A program made the position numbers and the translations under genes. DNA of 64,000 nucleotides, taken from contig NZ_JAQIYM010000012.1 of NCBI RefSeq assembly GCF_028823535.1, forward strand, positions 1 through 64,000, in the 5' to 3' direction. The stretch is from Pseudomonas serbica (GTDB taxonomy: Bacteria > Pseudomonadota > Gammaproteobacteria > Pseudomonadales > Pseudomonadaceae). The notes below the pieces were generated by a model. The model was not told the origin of the DNA. It worked only from the letters and a program-made list of their open reading frames with translations, and did no database searches. Below are positions 55,122 to 64,000 of the stretch, in pieces. Numbering within the stretch: position 1 is the stretch's first letter; the number at the start of each line of letters is the position of its first letter.

Positions 55122-56189
55122 ATGAAAACCTCATTCACCTCACAAGAGATCCGGATTAGTTTTTGCACTGTCTCCAGTACGCTCCTGCTGTGTTCATCCA
55201 TGGAAGTGCAGGCCTCCCCCGCCGACGAAGAAACGACACCCTGGTACCGCCAGGATATTCCCGCCCTCACCTTGCCCGCACCCGCCAGCCACTATCCGGG
55301 CCATTTCCGCCCGATTGCCGATACCCGAAGTTCCAGCCTGACCGTCGAGGACGCCGCGCCCGGGGCCTGGGATCAACTCTATGGCCACGCCTCGCGCCAG
55401 GCACAGACCGACGCCCTGGCCCAGGGTTTTTCCATCCCTGGCTCCGGCGAACACAAAAGCCCGGCGCTGGTGACCCTGCAAAGCAATAGCGGTCATACCC
55501 AACGGGTCGGCCTGATTGGCGGCACCGCCGAGTTCCATGGCAACGGCAACGGCTTGATGACCAACCGCGCACAGTCGGACCCGCGCAACGACACTCTCAA
55601 CCTGCAAGGGCAGAGCCTCGGCGCCTACTGGAGCCTGACTGGCCCACAGGGTTGGCACGTCGATTTGTCCGCCAGCGGTGGTCGGGTCAATGGCTACAGT
55701 CGCAATGAACAAGGCGCCCGACAAATCACCGAAGGCAGCGCGGTGACGCTTTCGGTAGAAGGCGGTTTTCCGATTGGCATCAGCGAAAACTGGGTGGTAG
55801 AACCCCAGGCGCAATTGATCAATCAGCGGATCACCCTGGACACGCCTTATGCCGGTTCGAGCAATGCCTCCTCCAGTGACCTCACCTCGTGGAGCGGCAG
55901 GGTCGGTGCCAAGTTGAAAGGCAGCTACGACATCAACGGCCTTCCCGTCGAACCCTATGTGCGAACCAACTTGTGGCACACGGTGTACACCGGCAATACC
56001 GTGACCCTCGACCAGGTCGACAAGATCAGCAGCAGCCGCAACTCCTCGACGGTCGAACTGGGCTTGGGACTGGTCGCCAGAATGACACCCACCGTGAGCC
56101 TGTACGTCAGTGCAGACTACAGCAGTGATGTGGATGACAATGATTTGAACGGGCTGATTGGCAGCCTCGGGGTACGGATGCGTTGGTGA
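55122..56189 (+). CDS. passenger-less autotransporter barrel protein
   Basis: 355-residue outer-membrane barrel with its own signal peptide (about 1-32, ending VQA-SP). The region after it, TPWYRQDIPALTLPAP, matches the junction of the previous gene (PLYRQEVPVWSVLP), and the barrels align throughout: NWVVEPQAQLINQRITL vs NWVVEPQVQVINQQVDL, GLPVEPYVRTNLWHT vs GLPLEPYLRVNLWHT, SLYVSADYSSDVDDN vs SLYANADYSSNIDSN. It is thus a paralogue from a tandem duplication in which the passenger and Pro-rich linker have been lost while signal and barrel remain in frame. It ends in RW. It could be an outer-membrane pore, a helper, or a remnant. Confidence 0.85.
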   Translation: MKTSFTSQEIRISFCTVSSTLLLCSSMEVQASPADEETTPWYRQDIPALTLPAPASHYPGHFRPIADTRSSSLTVEDAAPGAWDQLYGHASRQAQTDALAQGFSIPGSGEHKSPALVTLQSNSGHTQRVGLIGGTAEFHGNGNGLMTNRAQSDPRNDTLNLQGQSLGAYWSLTGPQGWHVDLSASGGRVNGYSRNEQGARQITEGSAVTLSVEGGFPIGISENWVVEPQAQLINQRITLDTPYAGSSNASSSDLTSWSGRVGAKLKGSYDINGLPVEPYVRTNLWHTVYTGNTVTLDQVDKISSSRNSSTVELGLGLVARMTPTVSLYVSADYSSDVDDNDLNGLIGSLGVRMRW

Positions 56190-56191
56190 GC

Positions 56192-56257
56192 GGAACTGCC
56201 AGGACCTGACAGTTCCCCACGCAGGCTCTTCGCGGGCCAGTCGGATTGCCCGCGAAG
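56192..56257. terminator. hairpins between convergent autotransporter and glgB genes
   Basis: ggaactg-N11-cagttcc (56192-56216), then a perfect 10-bp stem cttcgcgggc / gcccgcgaag (56228-56257). There is no strong T-run on either side. They lie between two convergent genes and most likely mark both 3' ends. Confidence 0.5.
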
Positions 56258-56268
56258 ACGGCGCCTGA

Positions 56269-58503
56269 TCAGCCTTGCGGGCGCAACATCAACACCGCCA
56301 ACGGCGGCAAATTCAACACCAGCGACAACGCCTGCCCATGGCTCGGCGTTTCCTCGGCCGTTGCCCCGCCACTGTTGCCATAGTTGGATCCGGCATAGAT
56401 CGACGAATCGCTGTTGAACACCTCGCTCCAATGCCCGGCAAACGGTACGCCAACGCGATAAGCCTCGCGCGGCACCGGCGTGAAGTTGGCCACCACCAGT
56501 ATCGGCTGACCGTCCTTGCTCCAGCGCATCCAGGCATAGACGCTGTTGATCGCGTCATCGCCAATCAGCCACTGGAAGCCCTGCGGCACGTCGTCCTGCT
56601 CGTGCAGCGCCGGCTCTTCGCGATACAACCGGTTGAGGTCACTCACCAGCTTCTGTACGCCTTTGTGTTCGGAGTACTGCAACAGGTACCAATCAAGCTG
56701 CTGGTCGTGGTTCCACTCGCGCCATTGGCCGAATTCGCAGCCCATGAACAACAGTTTCTTGCCCGGGTGGGTCCACATGAAGCTCAGGTAGGCCCGCAGG
56801 TTGGCGAATTTCTGCCAGCGGTCGCCGGGCATCTTGTCGATCAGCGAGTGCTTGCCGTGCACCACTTCATCGTGGGAAATCGGCAGAATGAACCGCTCCG
56901 ACCAGGCGTACACCAGGCCGAAGCTCAGTTCGTTGTGATGATGAGCGCGGTACACCGGGTCTTGCTGAATGTAATGCAGCGAATCGTGCATCCAGCCCAT
57001 GTTCCATTTATAGGCAAAGCCCAGGCCGCCCTGTTGCGTGCTCTGGCTGACCCCCGGCCAGGCCGTGGACTCTTCGGCAATCACCAGCGCCCCCGGTGCT
57101 TCCAGCGCGACGACGTCGTTGAGGTGACGCAGGAAGTCGATGGCCTCGAGGTTCTCCCGGCCGCCATGGCGGTTGGGTACCCACTCGCCGGCCTTGCGCG
57201 AGTAATCTCGGTACAACATCGACGCCACTGCATCGACCCGCAAGCCGTCAACGTGGAAATGCTTGAGCCAGTGCAACGCCGACGCCAGCATGTAGCCGTG
57301 CACTTCGGTGCGGCCCAGGTTGTAGATCAGGGTGTCCCAGTCCTGGTGAAAGCCTTCCTGTGGGTTTCCATACTCGTACAGCGCGGTGCCATCGAACTGG
57401 GCCAGGCCGTGGGTGTCGGTAGGGAAATGCGCCGGCACCCAGTCGAGGATCACGCCGATGCCCGCCAGGTGGCAGGCATTGACGAAGGCAGCGAACTCAT
57501 CGCCCGTCCCGTACCGGGCGCTGGTGGCGAACTGCGAAAGCAGCTGATACCCCCAGGAGCCGCCGAACGGGTGTTCCATGATCGGCATCAGTTCGATGTG
57601 GGTGAACCCCAGGTCCTTCACATACGGAATCAGCCGCTCGCCCAGCTCCGGCCAAGTGTACTGGCGGGATACTTCGCCCAGGTCGTCCAGCTCGCATTGC
57701 CAGGAACCGGCGTGCAGTTCGTAGATCGACAACGGTGCCGTCGGGCGCTGGCGCTCCCCGCGGGTCTGCATCCAGTCCTGATCCTGCCAGTCGATCCGTA
57801 GCGGCGGTGCGACCTTCGAAGCGGTGTCCGGCGGCAGGCTGGTGGCCAGCGCCATGGGGTCGGCCTTGAGTGGCAGGATCCCGTCCTTGCCGAGGATTTC
57901 GTACTTATAAGCCTCCCCCGCCTGCAGGCGTGGAATGAACAGTTCCCAGACACCGGTAGGGTGGCGCAGGCGCATAGGATGGCGACGGCCGTCCCAGACG
58001 TTGAAATCCCCCACCACTGACACCCTCCGGGCGTTCGGTGCCCACACGGCGAAACGCACGCCATCGACCCCGTCCACGGTCTTCAATTGCGCGCCCAGGG
58101 CGCTGCTCAGGTCGCGGTGATTGCCCTCGGCGAACAGGTACAAATCCATCTCGCCCAGCAACGGTCCAAAACTATAGGGGTCTTCGGAAATCTGCTCGCC
58201 CCCGGCCCAGCGGGTTCGCAACAAGTACGGCTGAGCCCGCGGGAAATGCCCGACGAACAGCCCGGGGGTCTGGGTCGCTTCAAGATTGCCCAACTCGTCG
58301 CCGGATGCCTTGTCCACCACCTGCACGCTCAAGGCGCCCGGCAGATAAGCCCGGATGAATTGTCCGCCGGCACCATCGCCGTGGGGGCCGAGAATGGCAA
58401 AGGGATCGCGATGCTCGGCACGCACCAGCGCATCGATATCCCGCGCCTTGGGTAGCAGCGCTTCACTGTGATGTTGACCCGTTTCCTTGTTCGAGAAACT
58501 CAT
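56269..58503 (-). CDS. glgB: 1,4-alpha-glucan branching enzyme GlgB
   Basis: 744-residue GH13 branching enzyme. Two N-terminal beta-domains: a first E-set/CBM48 (HRDPFAILGPHGDGAGGQFIRAY) and a second (FAVWAPNARRVSVVGDFNVWDG). The barrel carries YEYGNPQEGFHQDWDTLIYNLGR, FHVDGLRVDAVASMLYRDYSR (nucleophile Asp), LVIAEESTAWPGVS (acid Glu) and LPISHDEVVHGKHSL. Length matches the long (group 1) GlgB. It begins 2 nt after the treS/mak stop, so glgE-treS/mak-glgB is one unit on the minus strand. It adds alpha-1,6 branches to GlgE- or GlgA-made chains. Confidence 0.96.
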   Translation of the reverse strand: MSFSNKETGQHHSEALLPKARDIDALVRAEHRDPFAILGPHGDGAGGQFIRAYLPGALSVQVVDKASGDELGNLEATQTPGLFVGHFPRAQPYLLRTRWAGGEQISEDPYSFGPLLGEMDLYLFAEGNHRDLSSALGAQLKTVDGVDGVRFAVWAPNARRVSVVGDFNVWDGRRHPMRLRHPTGVWELFIPRLQAGEAYKYEILGKDGILPLKADPMALATSLPPDTASKVAPPLRIDWQDQDWMQTRGERQRPTAPLSIYELHAGSWQCELDDLGEVSRQYTWPELGERLIPYVKDLGFTHIELMPIMEHPFGGSWGYQLLSQFATSARYGTGDEFAAFVNACHLAGIGVILDWVPAHFPTDTHGLAQFDGTALYEYGNPQEGFHQDWDTLIYNLGRTEVHGYMLASALHWLKHFHVDGLRVDAVASMLYRDYSRKAGEWVPNRHGGRENLEAIDFLRHLNDVVALEAPGALVIAEESTAWPGVSQSTQQGGLGFAYKWNMGWMHDSLHYIQQDPVYRAHHHNELSFGLVYAWSERFILPISHDEVVHGKHSLIDKMPGDRWQKFANLRAYLSFMWTHPGKKLLFMGCEFGQWREWNHDQQLDWYLLQYSEHKGVQKLVSDLNRLYREEPALHEQDDVPQGFQWLIGDDAINSVYAWMRWSKDGQPILVVANFTPVPREAYRVGVPFAGHWSEVFNSDSSIYAGSNYGNSGGATAEETPSHGQALSLVLNLPPLAVLMLRPQG

Positions 58504-58505
58504 GA

Positions 58506-61500
58506 CTACTCTCCACCAAGATCGGAAAAGGGTTTAAGCCCACTCATTAATCCATATAAACCGTGCAACGGCACGGGCAGCCAAGCGGGGCGATTTTCCG
58601 CCTCGTAGGCCACTTCATAAGCTGCCTTCTCCAGACCGAACAATGCCAACGCGGCATCTTCGCCTTCAGGATCTTGCCACGCATGGCCTAGCGTAGCTGC
58701 CGCCAGCCGATAAGCGTGGATAAATGCCTGTCTTGCCTCACTTAAATACCGATCGCCGACCCGCTGGCGAGCCGCCTGGGCCTGGTCGGTGTTATCAACG
58801 TTGTGCACGTTGATGGTCATGGCCGCCGCGTAATCGAAGGAACGCAGCACGCCGCTGACATCCTTGTACGGGCTATGTTTGCCCCGTCGTTCCGGCAGCG
58901 GTCGCGCCGGCTCGCCTTCGAAGTCGATCAGGTAGGCATCGCCCTTGATCACCAGCACCTGCCCCAGGTGCAAGTCGCCATGCACGCGGATCCGCAGGCC
59001 ACCGGCGGTTTTCTTGGCCAGCTCCTGGACATGGCTGAGGATGACCTTTTTATTGTCCAGTAAACGGCTGACCAGGGTTTTGTCCGCCGGGTTCAGTTCA
59101 TTTTGATGTTGCTTGAGCAGCTTCAACGCATGCTCGATTTGTGCCACAACATCCTTGCCCGTCGCCAGCGCATCCTTTTGGGTGGTGGTGTACGGGGCAA
59201 AGTCAGGGTTGTCGCTCGGCGCCGCCAGTACCTGATGCATTTCACCCAGGCGCTGGCCGAGCATGGCGGCGAAATCCTTCAATTCACCGAGGGCGTTGTA
59301 GTGTTGCTCCTGTTCGGACATGGCATCGGCGAGCTCGTCGCGCAACGCCCGCTCCAGGTTGTTCTGGGTCCACTCCCAGGCATCGCCCTGGTTGCTCAGG
59401 TAACCCTGGGCAATCATCAGCAGGTTGTCTTCGCCCGCCGCATCCCGACGCACCACCGACCCCAGCAACGGCGAGATATTGGCGAAGCCGGCCGCGGTCA
59501 GGTACGCGCTCATTTCCAGTTCCGGGTGCACACCCGACGCGACCTTGCGGATCAGCTTCAGTACCAGGCTATTGCCGACCACCACTGAACTGTTGGATTG
59601 CTCGGCGGACAGGTAACGCACATCCGACTCCGCCGTCAGGCCCAGTTTGGCCAGTTCGGCGGTGGGTTCGAAACGGATTTCGCCGCCGTCCGACGGCAAC
59701 ACCCTGTTGTCGTGCATGCCTTGCAGCACCGTGCGGACAAAGTTTTCCAGACTGAAGGCATCGGTGATCAAGCCAACCTGCGGACCACGGCGCACCCGCG
59801 ACAGGGCCAGCTGCTGGGGCAACGCGGTGCCGACCTGGTCCTCGGCAATGAAGCCGAACGGCAGCTGATAGCGGCTGGTCACGCCTGCGCTGGTGACTTC
59901 GATTTCACTCAACAATACCGGATGCTGGGCATCGCCAAAACGCACGCCGTAGGCCAGGTGAACCTGTTCGATGGCCGCATCCTTGCCGGCGAACCAGCGG
60001 CGGTTCTGCAGCCAGTTTGGCAGGATGCCCTGCTCCAGCGTCGCGCGCGATGGGGCCTCGAGCAGTTCTTCCATGCGTTTTTTCAGCACCAGCGTGGTGA
60101 AGTCCGGCAGGCTCTGCGCCGGCTCCACGTGCCAGCTCGGCATCTGGTTTTCCGCGGCGAGGCCGAACCAGTAGAAACCGTAGGGCGCCAGGGTCAGGAG
60201 GAAACTCAATTGGCCGATCGGTGGAAAGGCGTTACCGCCGAGCATCTCCACCGGCACCATGCCGACGTATGCGGACAGGTCCAGTTCCACCGCTTGGGCG
60301 CTGCGCGAAACGTTGGCCACACACAGGATGATTTCGTGCTTGCCGTCAGGGCCGGTGTATTCGCGGGTATAGGCCAGCACCCGGCGGTTGGCCGGTGAAA
60401 GCATTTTCAAGGTGCCCCGACCGAAGGCCTTGGACTGCTTGCGCACCGTGAGCATGCGCCGGGTCCAGTTCAACAGCGAATGCGGATCGCCGGCCTGGGT
60501 CTCGACATTGACCGACAGGTAGCCGTATTGCGGGTCCATGATCGGTGGCAGTACCAGGCTGGCGGGATCAGCCCGGGAGAACCCGCCATTGCGGTCGATC
60601 GACCACTGCATCGGCGTGCGCACGCCGTCGCGATCGCCGAGGTAGATGTTGTCGCCCATGCCGATTTCATCACCGTAGTACAAGGTCGGCGTGCCAGGCA
60701 TCGATAGCAATAGACTGTTGAGCAGCTCCACGCGCCGGCGATCACGCTCCATCAGCGGCGCCAGGCGCCGGCGAATACCCAGGTTGATCCGCGCCCGACG
60801 GTCGGCTGCGTAGTAATTCCACAGGTAGTCACGCTCCTTGTCGGTAACCATCTCCAGGGTGAGCTCATCGTGGTTGCGCAGGAAGATTGCCCACTGGCAA
60901 TTGGCCGGAATCTCCGGGGTCTGGCGCAAGATGTCGGTGATCGGAAAGCGATCTTCCTGGGCCAGTGCCATGTACATGCGCGGCATCAGCGGGAAGTGAA
61001 ACGCCATGTGGCATTCGTCACCGTTCAGGCCGGACTTATCGGTGTCGCCAAAATACAGTTGAGTGTCTTCCGGCCATTGGTTTGCCTCGGCCAGGAGCAT
61101 GCGGTCCGGGTAATGGGCGTCGATTTCGGCGCGGATCTGCTTAAGTACGTCGTGGGTTTCAGGCAGGTTCTCGTTGTTGGTGCCGTCGCGCTCGATCAGG
61201 TACGGGATGGCGTCGAGGCGCAAGCCGTCGATGCCCATGTCGAGCCAGTAGCGCATCACCGACAGCACGGCTTTCATGACCTGCGGGTTGTCGAAATTCA
61301 GGTCTGGCTGGTGGGAGTAGAAGCGGTGCCAGAAGTATTGGCCGGCCACCGGGTCCCAGGTCCAGTTGGATTTTTCGGTGTCGAGAAAGATGATGCGGGT
61401 GCCGTCATATTTTTGGTCGTCATCGGACCACACGTAGAAGTCTCGGGCTGCGGAGCCTTTTTTCGCCTTGCGTGCGCGCTGGAACCACGAGTGCTGGTCC

Positions 61501-61847
61501 GAGGTATGGTTGATGACCAGTTCGGTAATCACCCGCAAACCGCGCTTGTGCGCCTCGGCAATAAAGCGTTTTGCGTCGGCCATGGTGCCGTAGTCGCTAT
61601 GGACGCCCCGGTACTCGGCGATGTCATAGCCGTCGTCGCGGCGTGGCGAGGGATAGAACGGCAGCAACCAGATGGTATTGACGCCCAGGTCGGCAATGTA
61701 GTCGAGTTTGGCGATCAGACCGGGAAAATCACCGATTCCGTCGTTATTTGAATCGAAATAGGATTTGACGTGGACTTGATAGATGACCGCGTCCTTGTAC
61801 CAGAGCGGATCCTTGATGAACGTGGCTGCCTTGGGTTTCTTCGCCAT
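58506..61847 (-). CDS. treS: trehalose synthase-maltokinase fusion (TreS-Mak)
   Basis: 1113-residue bifunctional protein. Residues 1-550 form a GH13 trehalose synthase (trehalose-maltose isomerase): YQVHVKSYFDSNNDGIGDF, nucleophile Asp 212 (DGLRLDAIPYL), acid Glu 254 (LLAEANQWPED). Residues about 600-1113 form maltokinase (Pep2/Mak), with a kinase-like catalytic site HGDLHLGQVLV and YLIDFEGEP. Together they turn trehalose into maltose and then maltose-1-phosphate, the donor for GlgE. Many actinobacteria have these as separate proteins; the fusion is usual in Pseudomonas. ATG 61847 (MAKKPKAAT) has AGGAG 7 nt upstream; the frame is open to 61940 across a repeat. Confidence 0.95.
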   Translation of the reverse strand: MAKKPKAATFIKDPLWYKDAVIYQVHVKSYFDSNNDGIGDFPGLIAKLDYIADLGVNTIWLLPFYPSPRRDDGYDIAEYRGVHSDYGTMADAKRFIAEAHKRGLRVITELVINHTSDQHSWFQRARKAKKGSAARDFYVWSDDDQKYDGTRIIFLDTEKSNWTWDPVAGQYFWHRFYSHQPDLNFDNPQVMKAVLSVMRYWLDMGIDGLRLDAIPYLIERDGTNNENLPETHDVLKQIRAEIDAHYPDRMLLAEANQWPEDTQLYFGDTDKSGLNGDECHMAFHFPLMPRMYMALAQEDRFPITDILRQTPEIPANCQWAIFLRNHDELTLEMVTDKERDYLWNYYAADRRARINLGIRRRLAPLMERDRRRVELLNSLLLSMPGTPTLYYGDEIGMGDNIYLGDRDGVRTPMQWSIDRNGGFSRADPASLVLPPIMDPQYGYLSVNVETQAGDPHSLLNWTRRMLTVRKQSKAFGRGTLKMLSPANRRVLAYTREYTGPDGKHEIILCVANVSRSAQAVELDLSAYVGMVPVEMLGGNAFPPIGQLSFLLTLAPYGFYWFGLAAENQMPSWHVEPAQSLPDFTTLVLKKRMEELLEAPSRATLEQGILPNWLQNRRWFAGKDAAIEQVHLAYGVRFGDAQHPVLLSEIEVTSAGVTSRYQLPFGFIAEDQVGTALPQQLALSRVRRGPQVGLITDAFSLENFVRTVLQGMHDNRVLPSDGGEIRFEPTAELAKLGLTAESDVRYLSAEQSNSSVVVGNSLVLKLIRKVASGVHPELEMSAYLTAAGFANISPLLGSVVRRDAAGEDNLLMIAQGYLSNQGDAWEWTQNNLERALRDELADAMSEQEQHYNALGELKDFAAMLGQRLGEMHQVLAAPSDNPDFAPYTTTQKDALATGKDVVAQIEHALKLLKQHQNELNPADKTLVSRLLDNKKVILSHVQELAKKTAGGLRIRVHGDLHLGQVLVIKGDAYLIDFEGEPARPLPERRGKHSPYKDVSGVLRSFDYAAAMTINVHNVDNTDQAQAARQRVGDRYLSEARQAFIHAYRLAAATLGHAWQDPEGEDAALALFGLEKAAYEVAYEAENRPAWLPVPLHGLYGLMSGLKPFSDLGGE

Positions 61848-61890
61848 TTGAAACTCCTGTTGAATTCGAAAGAGCACCCTTCTCACCGAA

Positions 61891-61996
61891 ATCGTTCCCA
61901 CGCTCTGCGTGGGAATGCATCCCGTGACGCTCTGCGTCACAGCGGTGGACGCAGAGCGTCCAGGGGCGACATCCCCACGCAGAGCGTGGGAACGAT
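61891..61996. repeat. four-hairpin palindromic repeat in the glgE-treS spacer
   Basis: A perfect 23-bp inverted repeat (61891-61913 against 61974-61996) encloses further palindromes: ttcccacgc-TCT-gcgtgggaa (61895-61915), gtgacgc-TCT-gcgtcac (61924-61940), tggacgc-AGA-gcgtcca (61946-61962), cccacgc-AGA-gcgtggg (61974-61990). All share the core ACGC-TCT-GCGT or its inverse. This is a non-REP dispersed repeat family of fluorescens-group Pseudomonas, inserted between two genes of one operon. Confidence 0.88.
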
Positions 61997-62002
61997 CATG
62001 GA

Positions 62003-63997
62003 CTAAACAGTAATTCTCCAGATACCGAACGGCTGATACGCCGGGTCCAGGCGCATGAACTGGTACTTGCCGTGCCAGGTCCAGCGATGGCCATTCATCA
62101 AGTCTTCGCCTTGAGTGCTGGCGTCATCGGGCAAGCCCATTTCCCACAGTGGCAGCTCGAAATTCGCTTCTTGCGGGTTATGGGGGTCCAGGTTCACCGC
62201 GACCAGAATGAAATTACTGCCGTCGGCGCTGCGCTTGCCGAAGTAAAGGATGTTGTCGTTCCAGGCGTTGTAGACCTTAAGGCCCAGATGCGTATGCAGT
62301 GCCGGGTTTTGTCGGCGGATGCGGTTGAGTTGGGCGATTTCGGCAATGATGTTGCCGGGCGCGTTGAAGTCCCTGGGGCGGATCTCGTACTTCTCCGAGT
62401 CGAGATATTCCTCCTTGCCCGGCACCGGCGCCGACTCGCACAGCTCGAACCCCGAATACATGCCCCACAGCCCCGAGCCCATGGTCGCCAGCGCCGCACG
62501 AATGAGAAAACCGGGGCGCCCCGATTCGTGCAGGAACGCCGGGTTGATGTCCGGTGTATTGACGAAGAAATTCGGCCGGTAGCATTCGCGCCACGGCGAT
62601 TCGTTGAGTTCGGTGAAATAGGTCGCCAACTCCGCCTTGGTGTTGCGCCAGGTGAAATAGGTGTAGCTCTGGGAATAACCGACCTTGCCCAGTCGCGCCA
62701 TCATTGCCGGGGTAGTAAAAGCTTCGGCCAGGAAAATCACCTCCGGGTATAGCGCACGAACGTCGGCGATCAGCCATTGCCAGAACGGCAGCGGTTTGGT
62801 GTGCGGGTTGTCGACGCGAAATATCTTCACGCCCTCCTGCACCCAGCCTACGACGATGTCACGCAGTTCGATCCACAGGCTTGGGATTGCCTCGACGGCA
62901 TAGAAGTCGACGTTGACGATGTCCTGGTATTTTTTCGGTGGGTTTTCGGCGTATTTGATCGTGCCATCGGGCCGCCAGTTGAACCAGCCAGGGTGCTGCT
63001 TGAGCCATGGATGGTCCTGGGAGCACTGGATGGCGAAATCGAGGGCGATCTCCAATCCATGGTCCGCAGCCGCCGCCACCAGTCGACGAAAATCTTCGCG
63101 ACTACCCAGCTGCGAATGAATCGCCTCATGCCCGCCCTCTTCACTGCCGATCGCATAGGGGCTGCCCGGATCGTCAGGTCCGGCGGTCAACGAGTTGTTG
63201 GGGCCCTTGCGATAACTGCGACCGATCGGGTGGATTGGCGGGAAATACAGCACGTCGAAGCCCATGTCCTGGATCATCGGCAGCCGTGAATGCACATCGT
63301 TGAAAGTGCCATGGCGCTTGGGATCGTCGGTAATCGAGCGCGGGAACAGTTCGTACCAACTGGCAAACTGCGCAAGCTGTCGCTCGACGTCGACCGGGTA
63401 TTCCGGGCTGAGGCTCAGGTAGGCACGATGATCGGCCTGAGCCATCAACTCGGCGCTACGCTGGTGCAGGAACAGTGCCACCTGCTCGGTTTCGAGCAGG
63501 CCCGACAACTCATGGTGCAAGGCTGCCAACGCCTCGCTGAGCGGCCCTTCGGCGCGTTCGGCGGCTTGCTGCACATGCAGGCGGCCTTCCTGCAACTCCA
63601 GACTGACGGGCACGCCAGCGGTGTGCTTTTTTTCCAGTTCGTAGCGAAAACTGGCGAATTGATCGATCCAGGCTTCGATGCAGAACACATACCGGCCCTG
63701 ACTCTCTACCCGAAATCGGCCTTGCCAACCGTTATTGCCCAGCTCGGCCATGACCTCGCTTTGCCAGATCTCGTCGCCCTCGGCCCGCCAGCGTACCCGC
63801 ACGGCCAGCTTGTCGTGACCGTCGGCGAACACCTTGCTGGTCACCACCACGTCCTCGCCGACCACGGCCTTGACCGCAAACTGCCCGCCCTCCAGGGTTG
63901 GCAGGGTATTTTCGATCACGATTCGCGGCAGCAACAACGCCTGTGAAAGCGGCATGTGCGGGTTGTAGCTCAGTTCAGTCGGTTTTTCAGCAGTCAT
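62003..63997 (-). CDS. glgE: alpha-1,4-glucan:maltose-1-phosphate maltosyltransferase GlgE
   Basis: 664-residue GH13_3 enzyme that extends alpha-1,4-glucan with maltosyl units from maltose-1-phosphate. An N-terminal beta-domain (residues 25-130) and helical insert (150-200) precede the barrel. Nucleophile Asp 396 in IFRVDNPHTKPLPFW, acid Glu 425 in IFLAEAFT, and PDINPAF for phosphate-side binding; positions agree with the Streptomyces enzyme (394 and 423). The ATG at 63997 is only 3 nt from the window end, so the ribosome site and promoter lie outside. It heads the minus arm glgE-treS/mak-glgB; a 155-nt spacer with a four-hairpin repeat separates it from treS. Confidence 0.95.
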   Translation of the reverse strand: MTAEKPTELSYNPHMPLSQALLLPRIVIENTLPTLEGGQFAVKAVVGEDVVVTSKVFADGHDKLAVRVRWRAEGDEIWQSEVMAELGNNGWQGRFRVESQGRYVFCIEAWIDQFASFRYELEKKHTAGVPVSLELQEGRLHVQQAAERAEGPLSEALAALHHELSGLLETEQVALFLHQRSAELMAQADHRAYLSLSPEYPVDVERQLAQFASWYELFPRSITDDPKRHGTFNDVHSRLPMIQDMGFDVLYFPPIHPIGRSYRKGPNNSLTAGPDDPGSPYAIGSEEGGHEAIHSQLGSREDFRRLVAAAADHGLEIALDFAIQCSQDHPWLKQHPGWFNWRPDGTIKYAENPPKKYQDIVNVDFYAVEAIPSLWIELRDIVVGWVQEGVKIFRVDNPHTKPLPFWQWLIADVRALYPEVIFLAEAFTTPAMMARLGKVGYSQSYTYFTWRNTKAELATYFTELNESPWRECYRPNFFVNTPDINPAFLHESGRPGFLIRAALATMGSGLWGMYSGFELCESAPVPGKEEYLDSEKYEIRPRDFNAPGNIIAEIAQLNRIRRQNPALHTHLGLKVYNAWNDNILYFGKRSADGSNFILVAVNLDPHNPQEANFELPLWEMGLPDDASTQGEDLMNGHRWTWHGKYQFMRLDPAYQPFGIWRITV

Positions 63998-64000
63998 CGA

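Noticed and set aside
56313..57801. Plus-strand frames opposite glgB and treS/mak
   Set aside because: They contain no motif and lie wholly opposite conserved GH13 genes.

Overview
The window is a chromosomal segment of a Pseudomonas, most likely of the P. fluorescens group. The evidence is the gene content (mexS-mexT-mexEF-oprN, a selenocysteine formate dehydrogenase cassette, a GlgE/trehalose cluster laid out much as in P. aeruginosa), the high GC coding style, and the many intergenic palindromes with the core GTAGGAGCTGGCTTGCCAGC, which are typical of fluorescens-group REP/REPIN elements. Coding density is high. I see no prophage, insertion sequence, CRISPR array or rRNA gene, and one tRNA (selC).

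Layout. 0.1-8.4 kb: a UvrD-like helicase (-), a pirin (+), phosphoglucomutase pgm (-), a MocR-type regulator (-) and an unrecognised 492-residue protein (-). 8.4-9.0 kb is an AT-rich gene-free stretch. 9.0-17.4 kb: mexS (-) diverges from mexT (+), followed by the RND efflux operon mexE-mexF-oprN; two ATC-N9-GAT nod boxes lie upstream of mexE. 17.5-17.85 kb: three tandem REPINs. 17.9-26.9 kb: fdnG-fdnH-fdnI-fdhE-selA-selB-selC, all on the minus strand. fdnG is read through an in-frame UGA (selenocysteine), so it is one gene and not two fragments. 27.2-32.8 kb: a MalY/PatB-type C-S lyase, then the iron uptake operon efeU-efeO-efeB-efeM. 32.9-38.2 kb: pssA, a TetR regulator with a small NTF2-like protein, a TSUP permease, nudC and a dienoyl-CoA isomerase-like crotonase.

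38.7-64.0 kb is a two-armed alpha-glucan/trehalose locus. The plus arm is glgA-treZ-malQ-treY-DUF2934-glgX; the minus arm is glgE-treS/mak-glgB. Together they encode the loop trehalose -> maltose (TreS) -> maltose-1-phosphate (maltokinase domain) -> linear glucan (GlgE) -> branched glucan (GlgB), and back through debranching (GlgX) and TreY/TreZ to trehalose, with MalQ reshaping maltodextrins. No glgC is present. Between the arms lie a PIG-L-type deacetylase with an altered active-site motif, an endonuclease/exonuclease/phosphatase protein, and two tandem autotransporter genes, one of which has kept the barrel but lost the passenger.

The best leads are the selenocysteine cassette with selC 7 nt behind selB, the autotransporter pair inside the glycogen locus, the unknown gene paired with a MocR regulator, the altered PIG-L protein, and several highly structured intergenic repeats.
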